From NCBI GenBank assembly GCA_029945945.1, contig JAQSDM010000012.1, positions 186,001-250,000 on the forward strand: a stretch of DNA of 64,000 nt, written 5' to 3'. A program made the translations under genes and the position numbers. The DNA comes from Algoriphagus sp. Its GTDB lineage: Bacteria; Bacteroidota; Bacteroidia; Cytophagales; Cyclobacteriaceae. How positions within the stretch are numbered: the stretch's first letter is position 1; every line of letters begins with the position of its first letter. The notes under the pieces were generated by a model. That model was not told where the DNA came from and made no database searches. It was given only the letters and a program-made list of their open reading frames with translations. Below, in pieces: positions 34,397-43,157 of this stretch.

Positions 34397-35674
34397 TTAG
34401 AAGCCTCCTCTATAGTTGTATGTCTTGGCAACTTTGTCAATGGCAACGATATAAGCTGCAATTCTCAAAGGAACATCGTACTTCACTGATGTAGCATAGA
34501 CGTTGTTGAATGCATCTTTCATGATTCTGTCTGAGCGTCTGTTTACTCGGTCAGCTGTCCATTTGTAGCCCAATCTGTTTTGAACCCATTCGAAGTAGGA
34601 TACTGTCACTCCGCCGGCATTGGCAAGGATATCAGGCACAGCCATAATTCCCTTTTGATTGATGATGGCATCAGCTTTTGCGGAAGTAGGACCATTGGCA
34701 CCTTCTACTATCAGCTTTGCCTTGATTTTGTCCACATTATGAATGGTAATCACATCCTCAACAGCAGCAGGAACCAAAACATCTACTTCCAAAGTCAGTA
34801 AGTCTCCTGCATCAGGAAGTTTCTCTCCTCCCGTGAATCCTTCAAGGATTCCGTTATTTGAATCCCTGTATTGGATCGCTTCCTGAATATTTATCCCTTT
34901 CTCGTTGTAGAACGCTCCGGTATGATCCGATATACCTACAATCTTCAATCCTCTTTCTTCTAAAAGCAACGCTGCCCAGGAACCTACATTTCCAAAACCC
35001 TGAACTGCACAAGTCGCCTGAAAAGGATTAATCTTCAATTTTTGCATAGCTGCCAACGTCGTAACCATTACGCCCCGACCGGTAGCTTCTGTTCTTCCCA
35101 ATGATCCTCCTAGAACCAAGGGTTTGCCAGTGACGACTGCATTCACGGTCATTCCATGAGCCTTTGAATATTCATCCATCAGCCATGCCATTTCTCTCGG
35201 TCCTGTACCCATATCCGGAGCCGGAATATCTTTATCAGGTCCAAAAACATCGATCAATGCCAGTGTATAAGCACGAACCAATCGCTCGATTTCACCTTTA
35301 GACATTTCCCGAGGATTGCATCTGACACCGCCTTTACCTCCTCCGTAGGGAATGTCAACAACTGCACATTTCCAGGTCATCCAAGCAGCCAGTGCTCGTA
35401 CCTCATCGATGTTTACATCCGGAGCAAAACGGATTCCGCCTTTGGCAGGACCTAAGATGTTGGAATGAATAACTCGAATACCTTCAAACACTTTGATCTT
35501 ACCATTATCCATGGTAATCGGCAGGGAAACAATCACTTGCTTCGCAGGATTTTTCAATACGTTGTACACCTCTTCAGAGAGTCCAAGCTTCTCCGCTGCG
35601 ATGTTGAATCTTTCCATCATTGACTCCAATGGATTCTCTTTATCTATTATGGGAGCCGGTTCAATGTATGCCAT
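34397..35674 (-). CDS. gdhA: Glu/Leu/Phe/Val-type (glutamate) dehydrogenase
   Basis: 425 residues, hexameric-type NAD(P)-dependent glutamate dehydrogenase linking 2-oxoglutarate and ammonia to glutamate. The substrate-binding GGGKGGVRCNP (about 112-122) carries the catalytic-site lysine. PAPDMGTGPREMAWLMDEY (about 150) and the nucleotide-binding AVQGFGNVGSWAA (about 222) follow. The length and the EGANGPTSAKAD segment are those of the approx. 420-residue catabolic or dual-cofactor class. It is monocistronic, with its own terminator. Confidence 0.95.
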   Translation of the reverse strand: MAYIEPAPIIDKENPLESMMERFNIAAEKLGLSEEVYNVLKNPAKQVIVSLPITMDNGKIKVFEGIRVIHSNILGPAKGGIRFAPDVNIDEVRALAAWMTWKCAVVDIPYGGGKGGVRCNPREMSKGEIERLVRAYTLALIDVFGPDKDIPAPDMGTGPREMAWLMDEYSKAHGMTVNAVVTGKPLVLGGSLGRTEATGRGVMVTTLAAMQKLKINPFQATCAVQGFGNVGSWAALLLEERGLKIVGISDHTGAFYNEKGINIQEAIQYRDSNNGILEGFTGGEKLPDAGDLLTLEVDVLVPAAVEDVITIHNVDKIKAKLIVEGANGPTSAKADAIINQKGIMAVPDILANAGGVTVSYFEWVQNRLGYKWTADRVNRRSDRIMKDAFNNVYATSVKYDVPLRIAAYIVAIDKVAKTYNYRGGF

Positions 35675-35730
35675 ATTCGGGTCTTAATTTGTTTTGTGAA
35701 ACACTCTGCAATATTAATCAGATTTTCAGT

Positions 35731-35742
35731 TTCCCCGGGGAA
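35731..35742. repeat. 12-bp perfect palindrome between gdhA and cdsA
   Basis: TTCCCCGGGGAA is self-complementary and lies just after the cdsA stop on the minus strand, 57 bases before gdhA starts. It could act as a small hairpin or a protein-binding site for the gdhA promoter. Confidence 0.4.
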
Positions 35743-35745
35743 GAA

Positions 35746-36585
35746 TTAGAAGATTTTCAAAAATGCGGTAATAAATGGGGCTGATAATAGCAATCCGTCA
35801 AAACGGTCCATAAATCCTCCATGGCCGGGAAGCCCCTGACCTGAGTCTTTTATCTCGATTGAGCGCTTGAAAAGTGACTCGATCAAATCCCCGTAAGTTC
35901 CGGCAATGATGATGATTCCGGCGATCACCAACCATTTCCAATCTTCAATGGTATGGAAGAATCTGGCAATGACAAATGCCACTGCAATTGCCGAAAATGC
36001 ACCTCCCAAAAACCCCTCCCAGGATTTTTTTGGGGAAACGCGCTCAAACAGTTTTGTCTTCCCAAATCTGGTTCCTGCGAAGTATGCTCCCGTATCACTT
36101 GCCCAAAGAATCAGCAGACAACCTATGAGAATTTCATAATGATAAACCTGGTCGACGGAGAAGACTGCAAGGTTCAAAAGTGAAAAAGGAACGGCCACAT
36201 AAAAAATTCCCAAATACGTGAAAGCAACACCTGTAAAGGGTTTTTTGTCCGTCTTCTTGTAGAGTTTGATAAAAAAAGTCAGGGATACAATCGGGAAAAT
36301 CAGGTAGAGATATTCATCGGAGAAATGTTCCTTTTCAACCAGAAAAGTGAGCGTAAAGATCATCAATCCCAAAACTGTCCCGAAACTGCGAAGTGGAAGC
36401 ATGCCATCCAAGCCACTCAGTTTGTAGAATTCCATTTGTGAAAAACCAAGAATGCAGGCAAAAATCAAAAAGTATGTCCAATCTGAATAAATACTTCCTA
36501 CAACCACTATCAATCCACCAATCACACCAGTGATGGCTCTTTGGCCAAGATTGCTGTAGTTGTTTATATTAAAACGTGATTGCAT
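35746..36585 (-). CDS. cdsA: Phosphatidate cytidylyltransferase
   Basis: 279 residues with about eight membrane helices. Makes CDP-diacylglycerol from phosphatidate and CTP, the branch point of phospholipid synthesis. The C-terminal CDS signature S(L)FKRSIEIKDSGQGLPGHGGFMDRFDGL (about 235-265) is intact, as are the SDTGAYFAGTRFGK and SPKKSWEGFLGG segments (about 160-195). It overlaps the DUF2007 gene by 17 bases and is the third gene of the CPBP-DUF2007-cdsA unit. Confidence 0.96.
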   Translation of the reverse strand: MQSRFNINNYSNLGQRAITGVIGGLIVVVGSIYSDWTYFLIFACILGFSQMEFYKLSGLDGMLPLRSFGTVLGLMIFTLTFLVEKEHFSDEYLYLIFPIVSLTFFIKLYKKTDKKPFTGVAFTYLGIFYVAVPFSLLNLAVFSVDQVYHYEILIGCLLILWASDTGAYFAGTRFGKTKLFERVSPKKSWEGFLGGAFSAIAVAFVIARFFHTIEDWKWLVIAGIIIIAGTYGDLIESLFKRSIEIKDSGQGLPGHGGFMDRFDGLLLSAPFITAFLKIF

Positions 36586-36775
36586 TTTGGATTAATTTGG
36601 TGGCTTTCATGGCATCATCACGTTTTACCAGTACTTCGTAGCTTCCGAAAATCTGATAAATAGTTTCTTTTTTATTGAGCACCACGGCTTGGATTTCGTT
36701 TTCTTCCAGGATTCCCTTTACAATTTCGGCTCTGATCTGCATGCCATTTTCAAAAACCTTAATCCAATTCTGCAT
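36569..36775 (-). CDS. DUF2007-type small protein
   Basis: 68 residues from MQNWIKVFENG (ATG at 36775; four codons upstream another ATG is possible). The pattern matches the small putative signal-transducing DUF2007 proteins: a two-strand/helix ferredoxin-like fold with EIVKGILEENEIQAVVLNKKE and YEVLVKRDDAMKATKLI. Overlaps both neighbours, so it is translated with them. Members are common before cdsA in Bacteroidota. The biochemical role is unknown. Confidence 0.8.
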   Translation of the reverse strand: MQNWIKVFENGMQIRAEIVKGILEENEIQAVVLNKKETIYQIFGSYEVLVKRDDAMKATKLIQNAITF

Positions 36776-37703
36776 CCCGGGTGACATTCATTTTCTTAAA
36801 GTAAAAGATTCCAGCCAAAAGAACCAACAAACCAAAAAATGCTACCGGATAAGAAACCTGATCCGTAGATTCAAGATCAAAGTCAATTATGCCCTGATTG
36901 GCCAGGTAAACCATGATCACTGTAAATGAATTATTGAAAATATGGGCCAAAATAGGATAAACCAAGCTACCGGAATACACATAGAGGTAGCCAAAAACTG
37001 CCCCCAAAAACACCCGGGGCAAGAATCCATAGAATTGGACATGGATAGCTGAGAAAACAATGGCTGTAATCCAGATCCCCAAATGAGCAGAACCTGTGTA
37101 GTAATGCATTTTCGGTTGAATCACTCCCCTGAAAAACATTTCTTCCCCTATCCCTGCTAATACCCCAATCACCAAAATCCCCATCAAAAGCTCAGGAATC
37201 GTCTGAAAATCTGTCAGGAACTTTGTCAGCTCCATCAATTGCTGCTCCATCTCTTTCATCCAGGTTTCCGTTCCTGACATGAATTCGGGTAAGACTAGCT
37301 GATTGTTGAAATAAACCAGAAACGCATTGAAAAGCATTGCGCCAACTGTGAGGACTATAACTACAGCTCCTCCTTTTAAATTAAATCTCGAAAACTGAAT
37401 GTCCCAGCGAAGATTTGCCTTATCGATCCTTTGTGAAATTATCCAGGCAGCCAGCCAGAATCCTATTCCTGAACCGATCCCCTGCACAAGAAACATCGCC
37501 ATCCTGCCATTTGGGACGTCATAATCCCCGCTCATGAGGCCAACAATGTCTTCGAGAGTGATGTTGAAAAGGCTGGGAATGATAGCCAGAGCAGCACCCT
37601 GCAACACGACCAGAACTCCTAAAGTGACTAAAACTATGACTACCAGGGATAAAAGCCAACTCTTTCGTTTGGCTATTTCTGATTCGGTTTCGTAAATCTC
37701 CAT
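36759..37703 (-). CDS. CPBP family intramembrane metalloprotease
   Basis: 314 residues from the ATG at 37703. The frame is open to 37820, but that would overlap the divergent dusB gene and its likely promoter. It has about eight transmembrane helices. Motifs of CAAX-protease/bacteriocin-processing (Abi) proteins are present: GEEMFFRGVIQP (EExxxR), a conserved His in SAIHVQFYGF, and HIFNNS. The natural substrates of bacterial members are mostly unknown. First gene of the unit with DUF2007 and cdsA. Confidence 0.9.
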   Translation of the reverse strand: MEIYETESEIAKRKSWLLSLVVIVLVTLGVLVVLQGAALAIIPSLFNITLEDIVGLMSGDYDVPNGRMAMFLVQGIGSGIGFWLAAWIISQRIDKANLRWDIQFSRFNLKGGAVVIVLTVGAMLFNAFLVYFNNQLVLPEFMSGTETWMKEMEQQLMELTKFLTDFQTIPELLMGILVIGVLAGIGEEMFFRGVIQPKMHYYTGSAHLGIWITAIVFSAIHVQFYGFLPRVFLGAVFGYLYVYSGSLVYPILAHIFNNSFTVIMVYLANQGIIDFDLESTDQVSYPVAFFGLLVLLAGIFYFKKMNVTRDAELD

Positions 37704-37741
37704 ATTTGAGGTAAATTTACGCGCAATTTTAGAATACAGAA

Positions 37742-38731
37742 GTGGTAAAAATAGGAAAGTTGGAGTTGGGCGAGTTCCCATTGCTTTTAGCACCCATGGA
37801 AGACGTGAGCGATCCGCCATTCCGGGCAGTATGCAAGCAAAATGGTGCGGATCTCATGTACACAGAATTTATCAGTTCCGAGGGACTGATTCGGGATGCT
37901 GCAAAAAGTATTCAAAAGCTGGATATTTTCGATTACGAAAAACCAATCGGGATACAGATTTTCGGAAACGAAATCGAATCTATGCGGGAAGCAGCTGCAA
38001 TAGCCGAAGAAGCTGGTCCGGATATTTTGGATATCAACTACGGTTGCCCGGTTCATAAGGTAGCCTGCAAAGGTGCCGGAGCCGGAATCCTGCTCGATAT
38101 CGACAAAATGGTATCCATGACTGCAGAAATCGTCAGGCGGGTAAATATCCCGGTGACGGTTAAAACCCGATTAGGGTGGGATCAAAACACAATCCGAATC
38201 GTGGAAGTCGCAGAAAGGCTCCAGGATATTGGCATTCAGGCCATCAGCATTCATGCCCGTACGCGTCAGCAGATGTACAAAGGGGAAGCTGACTGGAGCT
38301 ATCTGAATCTGGTCAAAGACAATCCGAGACTGCATATTCCAGTTTTTGGAAACGGAGACATCGATTCCCCTGAAAAAGCTCTGGAATACAAGAATAAATA
38401 CAACGTCGATGGAATGATGATCGGGCGTGCCTCGATTGGTTATCCATGGATTTTCAACGAAATCAAACACTTCATCGCAACAGGAGAAAAACTTCCTTCC
38501 CCGGATTTGGATGAACGAATTGCTGTTGCGAAAAAGCATCTTGATTTTTCAGTAGAATGGAAAGGCGAAAAGCAGGGAATCCTGGAAATGAGACGTCACT
38601 ACACCAGTTATTTTCGTGGGATGCCAAATTTCAAAACCTTCAGGACCGAAATGGTCACCGCTGATACTTATGAGCAGGTGCGTGAGATCCTGAATCAGGT
38701 GTCAGAAGTGTATGCTGATTATGAGTTTTAA
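37742..38731 (+). CDS. dusB: tRNA-dihydrouridine synthase (DusB-like)
   Basis: 329 residues, GTG start at 37742. FMN-dependent reduction of specific uridines in tRNA. The TIM-barrel family motifs are clear: LAPMEDVSDPPFR (about 16-28), IQIFGNE (about 74), DINYGCPVHKVACKGAGAGIL with the catalytic Cys (about 98-118), VTVKTRLGWD, SIHARTRQQMYKG (about 176) and MIGRASIGYPWIFNE (about 224). Divergent from the CPBP protease gene with a 38-base gap, and followed by its own terminator. Confidence 0.94.
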   Translation: MVKIGKLELGEFPLLLAPMEDVSDPPFRAVCKQNGADLMYTEFISSEGLIRDAAKSIQKLDIFDYEKPIGIQIFGNEIESMREAAAIAEEAGPDILDINYGCPVHKVACKGAGAGILLDIDKMVSMTAEIVRRVNIPVTVKTRLGWDQNTIRIVEVAERLQDIGIQAISIHARTRQQMYKGEADWSYLNLVKDNPRLHIPVFGNGDIDSPEKALEYKNKYNVDGMMIGRASIGYPWIFNEIKHFIATGEKLPSPDLDERIAVAKKHLDFSVEWKGEKQGILEMRRHYTSYFRGMPNFKTFRTEMVTADTYEQVREILNQVSEVYADYEF

Positions 38732-38761
38732 AGATTCGATTGAATATTGAGCACTTTCACC

Positions 38762-38803
38762 AAAAAGAGCAACGTTCCGGTATTGGAAGTTGCTCTTTTT
38801 TTA
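38762..38803 (+). terminator. Terminator after dusB
   Basis: AAAAAGAGCAAC and GTTGCTCTTTTT form a long stem around a 15-base loop, followed by a T-run. Confidence 0.92.
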
Positions 38804-38954
38804 TCTTTCTGAATTAATAGATTGACAAAAAATGATCTCATGGGTTAGGCATTTATCCAATTTCCAATAAATCTTTCTGAGTCTGATTTTTTTGCAGTAA
38901 AACTGCGGGGGAATTGCTTCTTTTGCAGCGGAAAAGGTTTTCTTCTGCCGGCAA

Positions 38955-39866
38955 ATGACACCAACCACCAATCACAGCAACCTAAAAAACTGGGGCTTGC
39001 TGGTAGTACTTGCTCTCATCTGGGGCAGCTCTTTTATCCTGATCAAGCGAGGACTTGAAGTATTCTCCCCGGGAGAAGTCGGTGCTTATCGAATCGTGGC
39101 TGCTGCTACATTCCTGCTGCCTCTTTCCCTTCCCCGGATCAAAACCCTGACAAGCGAACAAGCCCAAAATCTTATTTTGATTGGACTCTTGGGCAGTTTT
39201 ATTCCGGCATTTCTTTTTCCCACAGCCCAAACCAGGCTCAGCAGTTCATTAACAGGAGTTTTGAATGCGTTGACTCCTTTGTTTGTGGTGATTATCGGAG
39301 CCTTATTTTTTAAATCCAAAATTACCAGAAGAAACGCTTTTGGGTTAGTCATTGCCTTTATCGGAGTTTTGATTTTGATCACTCTCAAAGAAGGTTCAGG
39401 GCTTAATTCATTTACAGGTATAAACGCGTACGCCTTTTTCGTGATTTTAGCCTGTATTTGCTATGGCTTCAATCTGCACCTCATCAAATCCCGATTCGAT
39501 TCCCTCAAATCCATTGAGATCACCGCCATTTCTCTTTTAATGGTCTTGCCACTTGCCTTGGTTTACCTGATGGCCGGAACAGAATTTTCCTATAAACTCG
39601 TCTCCCACGAAGGTGCTTTGAAAGCTTTGGGATTTGTGACGTTGCTTGGAGTGATGGGAACTGCCATCGCCTTAATCCTTTTCAATATCATGGTGAAAAC
39701 AGCCTCTCCTATTTTCGCCAGTTCAGTAACTTACCTGATTCCGGTCGTTGCGATTTTCTGGGGCGTATTGGATGGGGAAGTGTTGCTTTTTGGGCATTAC
39801 ATCGGAATAGCAGCAGTAATTCTGGGAGTATGGGTAGGAAATCGCAAGAAAGTTAACCAGGGATAA
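38955..39866 (+). CDS. EamA/DMT-family transporter
   Basis: 303 residues forming ten hydrophobic helices in two EamA repeats. The first repeat holds LIWGSSFILIKRGLEVFSPGEVGAYR (about 19-44) and the second has LLMVLPLALVYLMAG through the C-terminus, with the typical YLIPVVAIFWGVLDGE near 260-275. Such proteins export amino acids or other metabolites across the inner membrane, but the substrate cannot be predicted. It is a single gene with a 223-base upstream gap that includes the dusB terminator and a GCAGT/ACTGC hairpin. Confidence 0.88.
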   Translation: MTPTTNHSNLKNWGLLVVLALIWGSSFILIKRGLEVFSPGEVGAYRIVAAATFLLPLSLPRIKTLTSEQAQNLILIGLLGSFIPAFLFPTAQTRLSSSLTGVLNALTPLFVVIIGALFFKSKITRRNAFGLVIAFIGVLILITLKEGSGLNSFTGINAYAFFVILACICYGFNLHLIKSRFDSLKSIEITAISLLMVLPLALVYLMAGTEFSYKLVSHEGALKALGFVTLLGVMGTAIALILFNIMVKTASPIFASSVTYLIPVVAIFWGVLDGEVLLFGHYIGIAAVILGVWVGNRKKVNQG

Positions 39867-39930
39867 AGTCTCATTTCCTTTCCTCAAACACTTTCCTTTT
39901 CATTTTACAAAGTCGAGCTCGTAAGGGGAA

Positions 39931-40080
39931 TTACTCTCCAAAAATCACATAGGCACCGAGCGAATGATCTGGACGACCGCTTTCAGCCATACTTTTTTGA
40001 TGTAGCAATCCTGCATCAAATTCAGAACGATTCCCTTTTGGAACATATTGAACGTGTCGGTAAAAAGATCTATAGAAGAT
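39931..40080 (-). pseudogene. Possible C-terminal remnant of a lost gene
   Basis: The minus frame across this gap reads as a protein-like tail (YVPKGNRSEFDAGLLHQKS, then SGRPDHSLGAYVIFGE and a stop) in otherwise gene-free sequence. There is no credible start: the frame runs back into the 3' end of the plug-domain gene. It may be the last 45 residues of a membrane-barrel protein truncated by deletion. Chance cannot be excluded. Confidence 0.25.
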
Positions 40081-40084
40081 CCAA

Positions 40085-42850
40085 TTAAATGTCAAACTTA
40101 AGAATTTTAGAAAAAGCCTCTCCATCTAAGGTCCTTCCTTCCACGCGTATTCTTAGCTGGTTCACTCCATAAGGCACTTTTACTTTAGTCCGGTAAATCC
40201 CATCTGAAGTTTGGCCATCAGGTTCCCAATAGATGGTTGGCTTTATCTTTAGGTATTGGTCTGAAGGGGGGTTTTTGGGGAATTCTAAAAAGCTTGAAAA
40301 ACCTTTCACTGGAAATAGTTGAAACCCTTCAGAATTGAATTTCCTATCGGAATCCGGCCCCGTTCTAGAACCTTTTTTCGTCTCAATCATAATCACTCCC
40401 GCATAGCCAGCCATGCCAAATACGACATTACTTATGTTATCATTATAGACTTTAATTGAAAGCAATTGTGAGGGTTCGAAGCCCAAGAGTATTTCCCTAA
40501 AGGCATCCTTTTGCATAAATGGCATAGATGCCCCATCAATGATCAAAAGCGGTGATCCAGTTTGGTCCCCGAAGGTATAGTTTCTGAATTTCAACGTGGA
40601 TACATTAAATCTCAGAAGGCCCAAAATCTCGGCCATGGTTTTGGTTTCCAAATCACTCGGACCCACCTCCTGATTGGGATCTCCATAGCCAAAGTTTCGC
40701 TCAGCTATGGTTTCGGTAGTCTTCATCCCTTCTTTCACAAATTCCTCCAACAAAATGTAATCTTGCGAAAAATCAGAAAAAGCTTCAGTTTCTTCGGACC
40801 TCAGGAGTATTTGGTAGCTAGACCTTGGAAATGATCCCATGAACAAAGGACGTTTAAAGGGCACTATTTCTACACTTCCAAATGATCTCATCTTCTCATC
40901 AAAGGCCGCAATTGCAATCTGGGAAGTGTCTTGAAATTGAAAACCTGAAGCCCAAAATCTTCCAGATGAGTCTGAATTGACCATCCCATAATCCTGCAAT
41001 TCACCTTGGACAAGTGTGATAGGAGTGGCCAAATCCCCCCTTTTTTTCTTCGGAAAAAATTTACCTTCCACAGAAATCCCATACTCTACTGGATGCAACA
41101 TTTCGCTATCAAAGGTCTCAGGAAGGTCTTTATCCAACCATTCGAGCATGCTTTCCAACTGGTATTTTGGATCTACCTCTGCAGCATAGTTTTCTTCCAA
41201 TACTGATACTAAAAAGTTGGCATCTACGAGATTTTCAAGATCATCTTGAACTTTCAACAGTAAATCCATCATTCTAAAGGTGGATGAGTCTGCTATTGAA
41301 AACTCTGAAATAATATCAAGATCCCCAAAAACCCTTTCATCATTTAGGTTATTTAACTCCAAAATTTCATTGGAATTAAGGATAGGAAAAGGAAGTTCGA
41401 AGATGTCCATTTCTCCATAATTCAAACTCCATCGAGTATATGCCTTTAACAGGTAATTACCCTTTCTCAACGTATCAGAAAGTACCAGCCCTCCTGAAAT
41501 TTTACCATTCTTGATCGGGAAAGTTTCTTGATAAAGAGGCTTCAACTGTTCATCTAAAACATCCACATAGACCACGCGACTCAGTGTATCCTGCATCAAA
41601 GAATTCTGATAATTCATCATCCCTCCTAACCAAATAGTCTCACCAGGATAATAGAACGCCTTGTTTGTACTTAACCAAGGCTTTTCTCTTAAGTTATTAA
41701 GGGTTAAATACCTGCTTCGAAACACTTGAAAATCTTCTTTTAAATCAGTAAATCCTTCATCCGGCAAAAAATCCAAAGGCAGGGAACGCGCCACTCGCGG
41801 CCTACTCAAATAACCGGATACAACCAATTGGGTAGGATGCAAAAGTGTCCCATTTCGGTCTACATCAAAAAAGCCGGAAGGGGCTACAATCCATGAAATC
41901 GGATGATAAATATTTATGTAATAGTCATTCAGCCAATCTTTATTAAGATGATGAACTTCAATTCGCTCAGGTAGAAAAATTCGGTAAGTTCCATTGCCAA
42001 GGGGTTTGGCATAAATGAACTCTGTCTTAACTGGAATTATAGATTTTCCGATTTCATAATAGAAATCATCGGTTCTGTCCTCTTTGGGAATCGTAGCTCT
42101 AGCTTCATAAAGATCAAATCCCTGAGAAATGGTATTTTTAAGAAGTAGAGACAGTGCAAGATGCCTGACCGAATTGCGATAATTCAGTTCTTTTCCTTCC
42201 CTCCATTTTTCAAGGGTAAGGGAGTCTTCTGGCACAAGTTCTTTATAAAAAGCTTTTCCAAAAAAAAGGGCCGCTCCACGGAGCTTTCGAAAATCCTGAA
42301 GGTAATATTCAATCTGATAGCCTAATGCCTTATTTAAAATCTTCAAAGGCTGTTGGGCGGTCGCTTGGATATAATTGAAACCTAAATCTGGGTTGATCTT
42401 TTCAAAATCCAGTACCCAAGGGTTCAAAATCTCAATATAGTTGCCGAAAGTATCTTCAGGAATAGCCAAAAAGACCTCCTTAAACATTTTTAAGTTGCGC
42501 TCCCAACTTTTATCTCGTTTGGCTTTCAACTCGACCTCAGTTAGATTGTCTTCCAGAAATTCTAACTCAAACTTCTGAAATATGGCTTGGCGACCTTTTC
42601 TTTCGATGGTATGGGAAACGGTACTAAAACCCACAAATGAGGCGACCAATTCAAATTGGTCCGGGACATTTCCTTGAATAACAAATTTTCCATCTACATC
42701 TGTCGCAGCACCCAAGGTGGTATTGTTGATAAAAACATTGGCAAAAGGGAGTGGAAGGCCCGTGCCTTTTTCGCGAACAGTTCCGGTGATGGTTTGGGAA
42801 AAACTGAATCCGGAAATAAGAAAAAACCATATGAAAAAGAATTGGCCCAT
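40085..42850 (-). CDS. Large carboxypeptidase-regulatory/plug-domain protein without a barrel
   Basis: 921 residues with a signal peptide (cleaved near SFSQ, 19). Residues 20-105 are a carboxypeptidase-regulatory-like beta-sandwich (ITGTVREKGTGLPLPFANVFI). Around 385-490 a macroglobulin-like segment occurs (YYPGETIWLGGMMNYQ, ISGGLVLSDTLRKGNYLLKAYTRW). Near 735-805 is a TonB-plug-like stretch (LLIIDGASMPFM, VVFGMAGYAGVIMIETKKG). No transmembrane beta-barrel follows; the protein ends with a short strand-rich tail. The role is unknown, perhaps a surface-assembly partner of TonB-dependent systems. Confidence 0.75.
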   Translation of the reverse strand: MGQFFFIWFFLISGFSFSQTITGTVREKGTGLPLPFANVFINNTTLGAATDVDGKFVIQGNVPDQFELVASFVGFSTVSHTIERKGRQAIFQKFELEFLEDNLTEVELKAKRDKSWERNLKMFKEVFLAIPEDTFGNYIEILNPWVLDFEKINPDLGFNYIQATAQQPLKILNKALGYQIEYYLQDFRKLRGAALFFGKAFYKELVPEDSLTLEKWREGKELNYRNSVRHLALSLLLKNTISQGFDLYEARATIPKEDRTDDFYYEIGKSIIPVKTEFIYAKPLGNGTYRIFLPERIEVHHLNKDWLNDYYINIYHPISWIVAPSGFFDVDRNGTLLHPTQLVVSGYLSRPRVARSLPLDFLPDEGFTDLKEDFQVFRSRYLTLNNLREKPWLSTNKAFYYPGETIWLGGMMNYQNSLMQDTLSRVVYVDVLDEQLKPLYQETFPIKNGKISGGLVLSDTLRKGNYLLKAYTRWSLNYGEMDIFELPFPILNSNEILELNNLNDERVFGDLDIISEFSIADSSTFRMMDLLLKVQDDLENLVDANFLVSVLEENYAAEVDPKYQLESMLEWLDKDLPETFDSEMLHPVEYGISVEGKFFPKKKRGDLATPITLVQGELQDYGMVNSDSSGRFWASGFQFQDTSQIAIAAFDEKMRSFGSVEIVPFKRPLFMGSFPRSSYQILLRSEETEAFSDFSQDYILLEEFVKEGMKTTETIAERNFGYGDPNQEVGPSDLETKTMAEILGLLRFNVSTLKFRNYTFGDQTGSPLLIIDGASMPFMQKDAFREILLGFEPSQLLSIKVYNDNISNVVFGMAGYAGVIMIETKKGSRTGPDSDRKFNSEGFQLFPVKGFSSFLEFPKNPPSDQYLKIKPTIYWEPDGQTSDGIYRTKVKVPYGVNQLRIRVEGRTLDGEAFSKILKFDI

Positions 42851-43157
42851 TGAAAAAGAGTTAGATCCAACTACTTTGTTTCTAAATATAAACTAAAAAA
42901 TTTCTATTAATTATTAATGCCAAATTAATTGGACCAATTCGATTTTTGATTTCGCCTAAATCTGAAAATGATACAGAAATTATTTTCAACTATTTAAAAA
43001 AAACGTTTAAACTAACGTCGATATTTTTTCAAAAAATCCATTCTTCATAATTTATGGTTGGTTAGGTATGGAGAATTTCACTTCAAACCTTTCCATGTTG
43101 GCTATTATCCACCTTCAGATTTCGGAAATCTGACTCTTCAGTCTACTAAATCTAAAT
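42851..43157. other. 307-base AT-rich intergenic region
   Basis: No gene. The left part is the promoter side of the plug-domain gene (minus strand); TATATTTA about 35 bases upstream resembles a -7 element with one mismatch. The palindrome AAACGTTT at 43007-43014 also occurs upstream of the ribose operon. The right part contains a degenerate heptad array with an 8-bp dyad. Confidence 0.5.
43114..43148. repeat. Heptad array 4 (degenerate TTCAGAT words) with dyad
   Basis: Words start at 43114 (TTCAGAT), 43121 (TTCGGAA), 43128 and 43135. CAGATTTC and GAAATCTG (43116-43132) form an 8-bp dyad around one base. The words belong to the same TTCA/TGAA set as arrays 6, 11 and 12. The weakest of the arrays. 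Confidence 0.55.
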
